Part shown: in pieces, positions 33,330-42,021 of the stretch
How the letters are laid out: every line of letters begins with the position of its first letter
Numbering within the stretch: the stretch's first letter is position 1
Assembly (NCBI GenBank): GCA_964537685.1
Contig: CAZICM010000029.1
Coordinates: 50,219-114,218 of the forward strand
DNA from: CAZICM01 sp964537685
GTDB lineage: Bacteria; Myxococcota_A; Polyangia; Polyangiales; Polyangiaceae
Reading direction: 5' to 3'
DNA length: 64,000 nucleotides
Position numbers and translations under genes: made by a program
The notes under the pieces: generated by a model
Told to the model about the DNA's origin: nothing
The model's database searches: none
The model's input: the letters and a program-made list of their open reading frames with translations, nothing else

Positions 33330-35330
33330 ATGTCGTCTTCGAAGCCCGCAAACGTTCCACCGCCACCGGTTCCCGGCGCGCGCCCCGCTGCACCCCCAAA
33401 AGATGGTGCAAAGCCTCCGCTTGCCGCGCGCCCCGCTCCCCCGGCTCCAAAGACCTCAGGCTTGAGCGCGCTTGCAAGTAGCGGCACGGGCGCCGCCAAA
33501 ACATCAAAGCCGGCCGAGCCCGCCGCAGCTCCCAAAGCCGCAGATGGGCCGATCAGCCCCCGCACCATAGCGCTCGTGCAGGCATCGTGGTCGAAGGTCA
33601 TGCCGATCTCGGATGCGGCGGCCGCCCTGTTTTACGATCGGCTTTTTGAGCGTGAGCCCAGCGTTCGCCCGCTGTTCAAAGCGGACATCAGCGAGCAGAA
33701 AAAGAAGCTCATGCAAACGCTCTCGGTTGCAGTCGACGGCCTCTCCAATCTCGAGCGCCTGGTGCCGGTTCTTCAGGCCCTGGGCATCCGCCACGCGGGC
33801 TATATGGTGGCGCCGCACCACTACGAATCGGTCGGTGAAGCTCTTCTGTGGACGCTGCGCGAAGGCTTGGGCGACGATTTCAACAGCGACGTCGAGAAGG
33901 CGTGGAGAGAGGTGTACACGCTGGTCGCCGATGTGATGAACAAAGCGGCGGCCGAGCACACGGGAGCGGCAAAACCCGCAGGGAATATTCCGCCGCTGCC
34001 CTTTGGCCCGGCCTCTCTTCCGCGCGAACAAGACTCGGCGCCTGCCGCGAAAGACAGCAAACAGCGCGGCGTTATCGCGCCCGCGCCCACACCCCGGACG
34101 GATGCCCAGGGTGCGGAACCGCCGCCCGCACCCGAACCTGTCTCGCTGGCGAGCCGCACTTTGTTGGGCGTCGCTGCCCCGGGCGCTGCGGGCGCTCCGC
34201 CACCCGCGCCGCTGCCTGCGCCGCCTCCTCCTCCTCAAGCCGCTCCCGCCTCCGACGGCCCGCTCTCGCCTCAGACCATCGCGCTCGTTCAGCGCTCGTG
34301 GGCGAAGGTCATGCCCATTTCCGATGCCGCGGCGACTTTGTTCTACGATCGCCTCTTCGAGACGGATCCGTCGGTTAGGCCGCTGTTTAAGCACGACATC
34401 AACGAGCAAAAGAAAAAGCTCATGCAGACACTGTCCGTCGCGGTGGATGGCCTGACCCGGCTCGACAAACTTGTTCCCGTGCTCCGCGATCTCGGTGTTC
34501 GCCACGCGGGTTACATGGTGCTTGACCATCACTACGACGTGGTCGGCGCTTCGCTTCTGTGGACGCTTCGCGAAGGACTGGGCGACGACTTTACGCCCGC
34601 CGTAGAGAAGGCGTGGACCGACGTATACACGCTGGTCGCCGATGTGATGAAGCAGGCCGCCGCCGAGCATATGGCCCATGCCGCGCCCGCGGTAAAAACA
34701 TCGCCGACCCCCGCCGCACCTCCCCCCGCCTCGCCTCCTCCCGCCGCGCAACGAGCGCCCGCCAAGGCGCAGCCCCGCGTCGTCGAAGAAGATGCGGACA
34801 CGCTCCACTACGATTCGTCACGGGGCGCTGCGCTGCCCGACGATCCACACCAACTGCGCCTCGCGGCCGATCGCGTCACCGATCCTCCCGTCACGGCCGC
34901 CAACAACCCGCCCGCGCCCGCTCCGGTTGCACACCGAATCGCACTGCCGCTCGATTCCAGCAAAGAGATCACGCTCAACGTCAAGCTCACGCTGGAAGGA
35001 GCATGGCCTGCTCCTCAAGCGGCTCCGCGCGACAGCTCCGCCGCCGAAAAACCAGCAGCGGCTCCCGCAGCCGACACACCGCCTGCGTCCAATTCGGGCG
35101 GCCTGGCTCCGGCGCTGATGCTGGCCTCTTTGTGCACAATAGCATCGATGGCACTCGCAACACTGGCTCCCGATTTAGGATCCAAATTCATTCCACAATT
35201 CGACTTTATTTCCCCGCTCGCGGTGCCTGTACTCATTTTGGTGCTAACAATTGCATCATTTGGTTTAGGATATCTATGGGGACGGCCCCGGGCCTCGGCC
35301 GGCACGGTAAAAGGGGCGGGCAAAGCATAA
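33330..35330 (+). CDS. Membrane-anchored protein with two globin domains
   Basis: A 666-residue protein. Two globin domains of nearly the same sequence lie at about 74-211 and 311-448, each preceded by a Pro/Ala-rich linker. Each shows LFYDRLFE, PLFK.DI.EQKKKLM with Gln at the expected E7 position (Q123, Q360), and the proximal histidine in RHAGYMV (H155, H392), as in Vitreoscilla/flavohaemoglobin-like and sensor-free single-domain globins. A third linker ends in two membrane helices (about 593-612 and 628-649). There is no flavoreductase or methyl-accepting domain. A heme-based O2/NO role is likely, but the membrane anchor and tandem domains are unusual. Confidence 0.87.
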   Translation: MSSSKPANVPPPPVPGARPAAPPKDGAKPPLAARPAPPAPKTSGLSALASSGTGAAKTSKPAEPAAAPKAADGPISPRTIALVQASWSKVMPISDAAAALFYDRLFEREPSVRPLFKADISEQKKKLMQTLSVAVDGLSNLERLVPVLQALGIRHAGYMVAPHHYESVGEALLWTLREGLGDDFNSDVEKAWREVYTLVADVMNKAAAEHTGAAKPAGNIPPLPFGPASLPREQDSAPAAKDSKQRGVIAPAPTPRTDAQGAEPPPAPEPVSLASRTLLGVAAPGAAGAPPPAPLPAPPPPPQAAPASDGPLSPQTIALVQRSWAKVMPISDAAATLFYDRLFETDPSVRPLFKHDINEQKKKLMQTLSVAVDGLTRLDKLVPVLRDLGVRHAGYMVLDHHYDVVGASLLWTLREGLGDDFTPAVEKAWTDVYTLVADVMKQAAAEHMAHAAPAVKTSPTPAAPPPASPPPAAQRAPAKAQPRVVEEDADTLHYDSSRGAALPDDPHQLRLAADRVTDPPVTAANNPPAPAPVAHRIALPLDSSKEITLNVKLTLEGAWPAPQAAPRDSSAAEKPAAAPAADTPPASNSGGLAPALMLASLCTIASMALATLAPDLGSKFIPQFDFISPLAVPVLILVLTIASFGLGYLWGRPRASAGTVKGAGKA

Positions 35331-35420
35331 GGGGGTAACGTAGAGCTTTGCGATCAACGTAAAATCCCCAATGATTTGCCTGTGAGGGATGGGACAGAGG
35401 ACTAAAAAAGGGTTAATCGG

Positions 35421-37403
35421 ATGAGTCAGGGGCCTGCGGCACCTCTCAATGATCTTTCGGGGCAGTGGCTTGGCCCATTTCAGCTCACCCGTCTTTTGGG
35501 GACGGGTGCGATGGGGTCGGTGTATTTGGCGAAGGACAGCGTGCTTCGCCGCGACGTAGCGCTGAAAGTATTGGCAAAAGGTGAAGGAGGATTGGATGAA
35601 GATCGCTACGAGCGATTTCTCCGGGAAGCGCGGGCGGCTGCGCGTCTAATTCATCCAAATGTTGTCCAAATCTTTCAAGTTGGAGAAAGCGATCATTATC
35701 GATTTATTGCGATGGAGTATGTCGAAGGAATGACGATGAGGCAGGCCGCGAAACAGCAGGGCGGCAAATTGCCTGAACAGCTTTGCATTGAAAAAATGCG
35801 CGACGCGGCCGATGCATTAAAACTCGCGGACACCTATGGCATTTGCCATCGCGATATTAAACCCGCGAATTTGCTCCTAACAGCGCAGGGCATGCTGAAA
35901 ATCGCGGATTTTGGCTTGGCGGCTCAAGTGGAAGGCAGTGAATCCATTGGCCCCGCCGCCATTTCGAAATTCGAGGGAACACCCTATTATATGAGCCCTG
36001 AACAATGGTATGGAGGACCGATCAGCACATCGGCCGATATTTATTGTTTAGGATGTACATTCTATCATTTAGCTACGGGCCAAACACCCTATCCGCCCCG
36101 CGATCTACTCGGATGCTTTCGAGCCCACACGATGGATCCCGTTCCCGATCCCCGGACGGCCATGCCGGGCATCGATCCAGCATTTGCCGAGCTTTTAATG
36201 AGATGCATGGCCAAATTCTCGGCGGAACGCCCCAATGCTTCAGAAGTGGTCGAGTTATTGGATGAAATGCTTTTGGTGAGGCGCTCGGTTATTCGCTCCC
36301 GCTCCTCGCTGCCGCCATTCGCGCCGCCTTCATCTGCCGTATCCAGCGAACTCGCGCGCATCTCAGAATTACCTTCCGACGGCCGCGGCGGCGAACGAAG
36401 CAGCACCCCCTCGACAACCCTTCCCAGCGAAGCCTCAAGATCGGGCTCAACCTTCCGCCGCACCACCACCCAGCGCCAAATCGGCGCCATTACCCAGTCG
36501 CCCAATGCATTAAGCCAAACGGGCGCGATTACCCGGCCCGATTCGCTGGGAAGCCAGAGTTATCATCAGTTTTTTGGCCTGACGGGCTATCCATTTAGCG
36601 ATATTCGCCAGCCCAGCACATTTTGGGACGCGCCGCCCTATGGTTCGGCTCTTCGCATGCTGGCCGCCCAGATATTGGAGGAAGATTCGCGGCCTCAAAT
36701 GCTATTGGGCGCGCCGGGCAGCGGCCGCACATTTTTATGCGAAATGCTTAAAAATAAATTCCCGCGCATTTTTATTTTCACCATCGAACCCCAGCTTTTA
36801 TTCGGAATACGACCGATGGTGATGCTATGCCGTCAGTATGGGGCACCGCATGTGATGCCCTATATGACGCAAGCCGTATTGATCGAAGAATTTTTAAATG
36901 CGGTTCTGCCTGAAAACACGCCCGATGCCGTGGCTGTCGTTGTGGTCGATGGTGTCGACCCAAGCGATAGGGATGTATTGATTGAACTCGATGATATTCT
37001 GCACCGCGCCCCGCGCCGAAGATTTTCGATGATATTGGTGGGAAGCGAAGATTTACCCGAACGATTATCGGAGGCCGGAGCGCCAAAACGCCTTGTATCC
37101 GGCTCGCCGCCCGCCGTTTTAAGGCCGATGACACTGCGGGAAATGAGTCAATACATCGATTTTCGAATGAAAAATGTGGGTGGAGCGCCTCAAGGATTGC
37201 AACTCGACATTGCATCCCAGCAATTGCTTCATGCAAGAAGCGGAGGCAGCCCAAAATTAATCAACGCATTTTGCCACAATGCGCTCACCATCGCGGCCCT
37301 CAAAAAAGAGACCAACGTAAAACTCTCATCGATACGCCTTGGCCTAAAGAGCAAAACGTATTTATCTACGGAGGCGGCGAAGAACCTTCTTTTGGAAGGA
37401 TAA
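35421..37403 (+). CDS. Ser/Thr protein kinase fused to an ExeA-like AAA domain
   Basis: A 660-residue protein. The Hanks kinase (20-285) has GTGAMG (27-32), K49 in VALK, HRDIKPAN (143-150), DFG (163-165) and the SPEQW substrate loop. A Ser/Pro-rich linker follows. From 381 to the end it resembles ExeA/GspA-type AAA ATPases: FFGLTGYPF entry motif, P-loop-like GAPGSGRT (430-437), Walker B-like AVVVVDGVD (505-513) and later a SGGSPKLINAFC sensor-2-like stretch. The P-loop lysine is Arg (R436) and the Walker B acid pair is absent, so ATP hydrolysis is doubtful. It has no membrane helix. Its 3' end overlaps the convergent PHP gene by 38 bases. Confidence 0.87.
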   Translation: MSQGPAAPLNDLSGQWLGPFQLTRLLGTGAMGSVYLAKDSVLRRDVALKVLAKGEGGLDEDRYERFLREARAAARLIHPNVVQIFQVGESDHYRFIAMEYVEGMTMRQAAKQQGGKLPEQLCIEKMRDAADALKLADTYGICHRDIKPANLLLTAQGMLKIADFGLAAQVEGSESIGPAAISKFEGTPYYMSPEQWYGGPISTSADIYCLGCTFYHLATGQTPYPPRDLLGCFRAHTMDPVPDPRTAMPGIDPAFAELLMRCMAKFSAERPNASEVVELLDEMLLVRRSVIRSRSSLPPFAPPSSAVSSELARISELPSDGRGGERSSTPSTTLPSEASRSGSTFRRTTTQRQIGAITQSPNALSQTGAITRPDSLGSQSYHQFFGLTGYPFSDIRQPSTFWDAPPYGSALRMLAAQILEEDSRPQMLLGAPGSGRTFLCEMLKNKFPRIFIFTIEPQLLFGIRPMVMLCRQYGAPHVMPYMTQAVLIEEFLNAVLPENTPDAVAVVVVDGVDPSDRDVLIELDDILHRAPRRRFSMILVGSEDLPERLSEAGAPKRLVSGSPPAVLRPMTLREMSQYIDFRMKNVGGAPQGLQLDIASQQLLHARSGGSPKLINAFCHNALTIAALKKETNVKLSSIRLGLKSKTYLSTEAAKNLLLEG

Positions 37404-38253
37404 GCGCAAGCGGAAGCTGCGTTTTTAAGATCTTTTCAAGGGTGGGCAGCGGCGTCCCGCACACGGGCGCCACATAACGCGCGTTCTGATGATCGTCGGA
37501 CGAAGAAGTCCAATGCTTTCGATTTTCTTCAGCAAATGATCGAAATGACGCGGCTATCTCGGCTTTGTGCCTGGATGTGTAGACTTCCAGGCCCGACGAG
37601 CGGAGCAGAATAGAGTGCGTCCGATCTTTGTCCCGATAGCGGGCGGGGTGGGCGACAATATCCACCGCACCGTCCGCCCGAATGCAATCGATGGCCTCCT
37701 CGGGCGTCCATCCGAATAATTCCCGATTGCTTTCCCAAAATTGAATGTGATGCTCACGAAAACGATGAAATAGATCGCCGCGGCGTTCCAAAATTCGCCC
37801 GATCATCGTCTGCAGCGCGGGAAACTCGTGGGGAGGCAGCGCCTCCAATTCGGCGCTGGATAGTGCAATACGATCGTCTTTATTTAATAAATCGATCCAA
37901 TTGAGAACGAAGGCTCTCCAATGTTCCTGGACCTGAAGACCGCGCTGGTAAAGAAACGACTGCCTAAAGCGGGGCGTGCGCAAAAAAGCCTCGGGATAAT
38001 AGGCCAGCACATGAAATTGCTCGGCCGAATCCGTTCCAAAGTGCAAAAAAGCCGTGACTTCAACGGCTGGGATAAACAGCATACCGGCTGCTTTCGCCGC
38101 GCGGGCTCCCCGTGGAAGCGCACTCATGACATCGTGGTCAGCGATCGCAATCGCCTGAAATCCAAGCTCGCGGCGGAATTCCACATAGGCTTCGGGGCTG
38201 GCCCGCCCGTCCGAGCAATAGGTATGGCCGTGCAGATCGGTCTTTACATACAT
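37366..38253 (-). CDS. PHP-domain metal-dependent phosphoesterase
   Basis: A 295-residue protein with the metal-binding motifs of the PHP family in order: DLHGHTYCSDG (6-16), AIADHD (35-40), PAVEVTAF, IVAHPAR (near 201) and SSDDHQNAR (near 252). These bind a cluster of Zn or Mn ions and hydrolyse phosphate esters; close relatives act on AMP/pAp or on nucleotides. Its stop overlaps the kinase-ExeA gene by 38 bases on the other strand. It lies 6 bases after the unknown lipoprotein gene at 38260. Confidence 0.88.
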   Translation of the reverse strand: MYVKTDLHGHTYCSDGRASPEAYVEFRRELGFQAIAIADHDVMSALPRGARAAKAAGMLFIPAVEVTAFLHFGTDSAEQFHVLAYYPEAFLRTPRFRQSFLYQRGLQVQEHWRAFVLNWIDLLNKDDRIALSSAELEALPPHEFPALQTMIGRILERRGDLFHRFREHHIQFWESNRELFGWTPEEAIDCIRADGAVDIVAHPARYRDKDRTHSILLRSSGLEVYTSRHKAEIAASFRSFAEENRKHWTSSSDDHQNARYVAPVCGTPLPTLEKILKTQLPLALILPKEGSSPPP

Positions 38254-38259
38254 TTTAAT

Positions 38260-39387
38260 TTAATTCTGAAGGGCGAAGTCATAATTGGTGAATGGGCCAA
38301 ATGGATTATCGTATTTATCACGGACGAGGATTTGCTGATTATCCGCGTACCATTTCTGCACCACATTGGTGTAGCCCGAATAATCGGCGATTAAATAGGA
38401 TTTTACATGAAAATAGAGCGACATTTTCGTCGCCTTGGTGGGGATTTGAAGCCAGGTCTCAAAGGCCGTGCGGCCCGGCGGAAGCAGTTTTGAAGCCGCC
38501 GTGGAGGGCAGGGGAGCCTCGGGCCTAAACCCAATTGAATCATTAAAATAAGCCCCATAGGACACTTCATGCACGATAGGTCCATAAATGGGAATTTGCG
38601 TCCATCCAAAGCGGCTGGCCGTCTGAGCAATGCCAATTTGGCGATCGATCGTGCTCTTATCGACCAGCGTGTCGGCCCGCCAATCGGAATAGGAAAGCAA
38701 TGATTTCGATCCGGCGACCATATTCGCACCCTCGATGATGCGCTGTTTAAATACGCCCTGCGCGCTGTCAAAGAGCAGGGTTTTTTGGGGGAGCTCGCCG
38801 CCGAACACATAGGCGGGCGAAATCGTATTCGAGGCAATCACCGCCGACGCATTCGCGATGAGCTTGTCTTTTATATTAATCGTAAAACCCAGCGAATCAA
38901 TTTTGGATGGAACAATGAAGGAATTGGTTGCTATTTCGATGTCATAGGGATCTGCACCGCTGATCTGCGTGAGAGGCAATGAGATCGTTCCAGCGGCCAT
39001 GATTTTATCGTAGAACACGATCTGCACGGTGCCGGTCATTTCCTTCAGCCTCATCGCATCATTGGGCACCGGCGTTTGAGGATAGAGCTCTTGCCACAAA
39101 AGCCACGCGGGAATCTGGACGCGCAGCGATTCACCATTGCGGAGAAACTCATCGGTCGTCGACTGCTCGACACTGAGCAAAAACTCATAAGGCTGGCCAA
39201 ATTGATAATTCAGCCCCAATGTGGCGGAGCCCGCGCTCAATTCCAAATCGGCTTCGGATACCGATTCTTGATCGACGCCGATGCTCTCCCCGGGCGCACA
39301 TCCCACGGCCGCAGCCGGAACAGCCACCAATAGCCCTGAAGCCGCGGCCGCGCGGCTTTTTGCCCGCTCAAGAATAATTTTTGCCAT
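38260..39387 (-). CDS. Lipoprotein of unknown function
   Basis: A 375-residue protein that I do not recognise. The N-terminus has basic residues, a hydrophobic stretch and lipobox AVGC (C30), so it is exported and lipidated. The rest is beta-rich, with no cysteines in the mature part apart from the lipid one, no obvious catalytic motif, and evenly distributed aromatic residues. It is followed on the same strand by the PHP phosphoesterase (6-base gap), which suggests co-transcription. An extracellular binding or structural role fits, but nothing more can be said. Confidence 0.7.
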   Translation of the reverse strand: MAKIILERAKSRAAAASGLLVAVPAAAVGCAPGESIGVDQESVSEADLELSAGSATLGLNYQFGQPYEFLLSVEQSTTDEFLRNGESLRVQIPAWLLWQELYPQTPVPNDAMRLKEMTGTVQIVFYDKIMAAGTISLPLTQISGADPYDIEIATNSFIVPSKIDSLGFTINIKDKLIANASAVIASNTISPAYVFGGELPQKTLLFDSAQGVFKQRIIEGANMVAGSKSLLSYSDWRADTLVDKSTIDRQIGIAQTASRFGWTQIPIYGPIVHEVSYGAYFNDSIGFRPEAPLPSTAASKLLPPGRTAFETWLQIPTKATKMSLYFHVKSYLIADYSGYTNVVQKWYADNQQILVRDKYDNPFGPFTNYDFALQN

Positions 39388-39464
39388 AATCGCATCTCCG
39401 CCAGTCCGGCATTTTAGTTTCTTCGCAGGCCGAACCCTAAGCCATTTTCAAGCCTTCGCCAATC

Positions 39465-41444
39465 ATGAGCACGGCCGATTTTCGCACCATCTGTCTCTCT
39501 TTTGACTTTCCAGCGGCTATGCGGGAAGTGTTTATTTTTGGTGAATTATCGGATTGGTGGAACGGACTGCCAGCCTCGCCTCGCTATCCCAATAAAAAGA
39601 CCAATCGGCATTTTTCATTTCAGATTGAGCTTCCAACGGGATTGTATTGCTACAAGCTGCGGGCCGACGGCCATTGGATGCTGGATGCCAATCATCCGCG
39701 CACCCGGACATGCGGAGGACATCAGAACAATGTTTTATGCGTGAATGGCGCGCCGGAACCTCTCTTGTTCGCCCCAGCCATGCCTTGCTTGATGGTGCAG
39801 CCCGATGGAAGCCTCATCGTGTACGCAGGACTCCGGCACGGTTTTGGGGATGGGATCGCGCTTGAATGCAAAAATTCAACAAGCAATTATTATATAACGA
39901 TCGAAATGGAAAAGGCTTTTGAAGAGAAAGAGCACCGCTGGTTCCGCGCCCGTCTTGTTCCGGATTCAAATTCGCTGCATATACGCTTTAAGCTCGATAG
40001 CGGTGAGATTATCGGCGGGGAGGACGGCGAGCCTTTTATAGTTCAGCCAGAATTACGACAAGATTTTAATAAAATTCCATCGTGGTGGGCCGGCGCCCTT
40101 ATCTATACGGTCTTTGTCGATCGGTTCCGGAGGGCAAGCGACGATACCGGTTGGAATAGCGATCCAGGGCCCGACCGCTATGCAGGCGGCCACCTGGAAG
40201 GCGTCAGGCGCTCGCTGGACTATTTGAAAGAGTTGGGTATAAATACCATTTATTTGACACCGCTGACACCCGCCGCGAGCTGCCATCGCTACGATTTCAC
40301 GGATCTTCTTCATATTGATCCAATGCTTGGTGGAGAAGAGGCATTCTTACGGCTTCTATCGGATGTGCATGCCCGCGGCATGCGCTGTGTGGTCGATTTA
40401 GCGCTTACCCATGCGGGACGCGGATTTTTGCCCTATGAAGACGTGCTCCAAAACGGACGAGCTTCTTATTACGCAGCCTATTTTCAATGGACAGAAGGCA
40501 AGAAGCCAAGGCTCAAGTCCTATGGAAAGCGCAATGACGCGCCACTGTTATGCCTCGATCATCCTGAAGTGAGAGCGCTCGCACTGAAGGCCGCCAAGGC
40601 ATGGGCAATGCGCGGAGCAGATGGACTCCGGATCGATGCGGCGGCGGATGTCCCCGTGGATCTTCTGTGTGAAATTCGAAAAGAGGTAAAGGCCATTGCG
40701 AAGGATTTTGCCGTCTTTGGAGAAGTTGTTCCGGGCCATGCCTTTCGCTGGCTGGCTCAAGGGGCGCTCGATGCCGCGACGGATTTTGGCTTTCGCAATG
40801 CAATGATCGCCTTTTTTGTGTACGGCGCGCTTTCGGCTGAACGTTTTGCTGAACAACTCCGCGAGGCCGAATTTTCTTTTGGAGCTGGGCCTCTTCAATC
40901 CCTTCGATTTTTATCGACCCACGATCATCCTCGGCTTCAAAGTTTGTGCAATCGGCATTGGGGCGAATCGCTGGGGCCGGTCCGCGCTGAACTCGCGATG
41001 CTGTTTTTATTCTGTTTTCCGGGGATATGCGCGCTTGTTTACGGCGAGGAAGCCGGGATGGCATCTAGTATTGTCGCTTTGGAGCCCGAGGACGTGTGGA
41101 CCGAACGCCGCCCAATGCCTTGGGAAAAGAGCCGGCGCGATGAAGCCATGCGCGTCTTTTACCGGAAAATGATAGCCCTCCGATCAGCGCACAAAAGCCT
41201 TCGGGAAGGCGAATTCAAGGTGCTGGAAGCCAGAGAAGGCGCGCTGTTGATCGAGCGGAAAATCGGGGATGAGCGAGTCTGCGCCGCTTTTAATACCTTA
41301 GCCGATTCCATTTCGATCGAATTGGAGGCGCGTGAAGGGATATTTGGACAGCCGATGCTGTGGATAGGTCAGGCGCGGCGCGGGCACCCCAAACGAATTG
41401 ATATCGGTCCTCATTCCGCAATCGTGCTTCCCCTTCAGATTTAA
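39465..41444 (+). CDS. GH13 alpha-amylase family glycosidase with N-terminal CBM48-like domain
   Basis: A 659-residue protein with no signal peptide. The first 95 residues resemble a CBM48/AMPK-type glycogen-binding fold (ELSDWWNG, YCYKLRADGHW). The catalytic TIM barrel begins at about 212 (ALIYTVFVDRF) and has the GH13 regions: region I DLALTH (311-316), nucleophile D391 in DGLRID, acid/base E420 in FGEVV, and D487 in STHDH as transition-state stabiliser. A C-terminal beta domain follows. It resembles cyclomaltodextrinase/neopullulanase or maltodextrin glucosidase enzymes; exact specificity unclear. Cytoplasmic glycogen or maltodextrin use is likely. Confidence 0.9.
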   Translation: MSTADFRTICLSFDFPAAMREVFIFGELSDWWNGLPASPRYPNKKTNRHFSFQIELPTGLYCYKLRADGHWMLDANHPRTRTCGGHQNNVLCVNGAPEPLLFAPAMPCLMVQPDGSLIVYAGLRHGFGDGIALECKNSTSNYYITIEMEKAFEEKEHRWFRARLVPDSNSLHIRFKLDSGEIIGGEDGEPFIVQPELRQDFNKIPSWWAGALIYTVFVDRFRRASDDTGWNSDPGPDRYAGGHLEGVRRSLDYLKELGINTIYLTPLTPAASCHRYDFTDLLHIDPMLGGEEAFLRLLSDVHARGMRCVVDLALTHAGRGFLPYEDVLQNGRASYYAAYFQWTEGKKPRLKSYGKRNDAPLLCLDHPEVRALALKAAKAWAMRGADGLRIDAAADVPVDLLCEIRKEVKAIAKDFAVFGEVVPGHAFRWLAQGALDAATDFGFRNAMIAFFVYGALSAERFAEQLREAEFSFGAGPLQSLRFLSTHDHPRLQSLCNRHWGESLGPVRAELAMLFLFCFPGICALVYGEEAGMASSIVALEPEDVWTERRPMPWEKSRRDEAMRVFYRKMIALRSAHKSLREGEFKVLEAREGALLIERKIGDERVCAAFNTLADSISIELEAREGIFGQPMLWIGQARRGHPKRIDIGPHSAIVLPLQI

Positions 41445-41474
41445 TTTAAAGAGAAGCCCCCACTATTCTTTCGT

Positions 41475-41957
41475 ATGCCAATCGGTCGGGTTGTGTTACG
41501 ATCTGTTCCAATCGGATCGATGAACACCAGGCACGATCAGCATACCATTACATCCCGCGGTCTTTTTGCGCTGGCTCCAGAGCTTCGCGCGATGGTTCGG
41601 TGGGGAATACTCACGGGCGCCCTGTTGGGGACGGCGAGCGGGGTTGCCCATGGGCTGTGGAGCGATTCAATCGCGGGCATCCGCGCCATTTCTCCGGCGG
41701 CGCCGTCCGCGCTGGAGAGCAGTGCGCCGCCCAAGCCTTTGAGCTCTGCTCCGCCTGTTCAGGCTCCAATACAATCGAATTCTGTGCCTCAATTAAGTTC
41801 GAGATCCCTGCCCAATCCGGAAATAGCAAAACCCATTAAAAAGAGCCCGGTTGAACCATTGCCTTCATCCAATCCCTCTGTGGATGAGCCCAATCCAATA
41901 CAAAAAGCCCCGAAGGAAACACAGCCATCTCCTTCGGAGCTGCCCTATTTATTTTAA
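41475..41957 (+). CDS. Small membrane-anchored Pro/Ser-rich protein
   Basis: 160 residues; ATG 41520 is a possible later start. One hydrophobic segment (about 40-60, WGILTGALLGTASGVAHG) is followed by a long Pro/Ser-rich tail to the end with no globular domain. It follows the amylase by 30 bases on the same strand. No family recognised; such tails often span the cell wall or periplasm. Codon use matches the neighbours, so it is probably a real gene. Confidence 0.55.
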   Translation: MPIGRVVLRSVPIGSMNTRHDQHTITSRGLFALAPELRAMVRWGILTGALLGTASGVAHGLWSDSIAGIRAISPAAPSALESSAPPKPLSSAPPVQAPIQSNSVPQLSSRSLPNPEIAKPIKKSPVEPLPSSNPSVDEPNPIQKAPKETQPSPSELPYLF

Positions 41958-42021
41958 TTTGATTTTAATACGATGAGATTGCGTTTAGGAGAAGAACGGA
42001 GGAATTTCGCAGGAGCATCGA

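Noticed and set aside
33504..34808. 434-codon minus-strand frame opposite the globin gene
   Set aside because: It mirrors the GC-rich Pro/Ala coding of the globin gene and has no motif; repeats in it come from the duplicated globin DNA.
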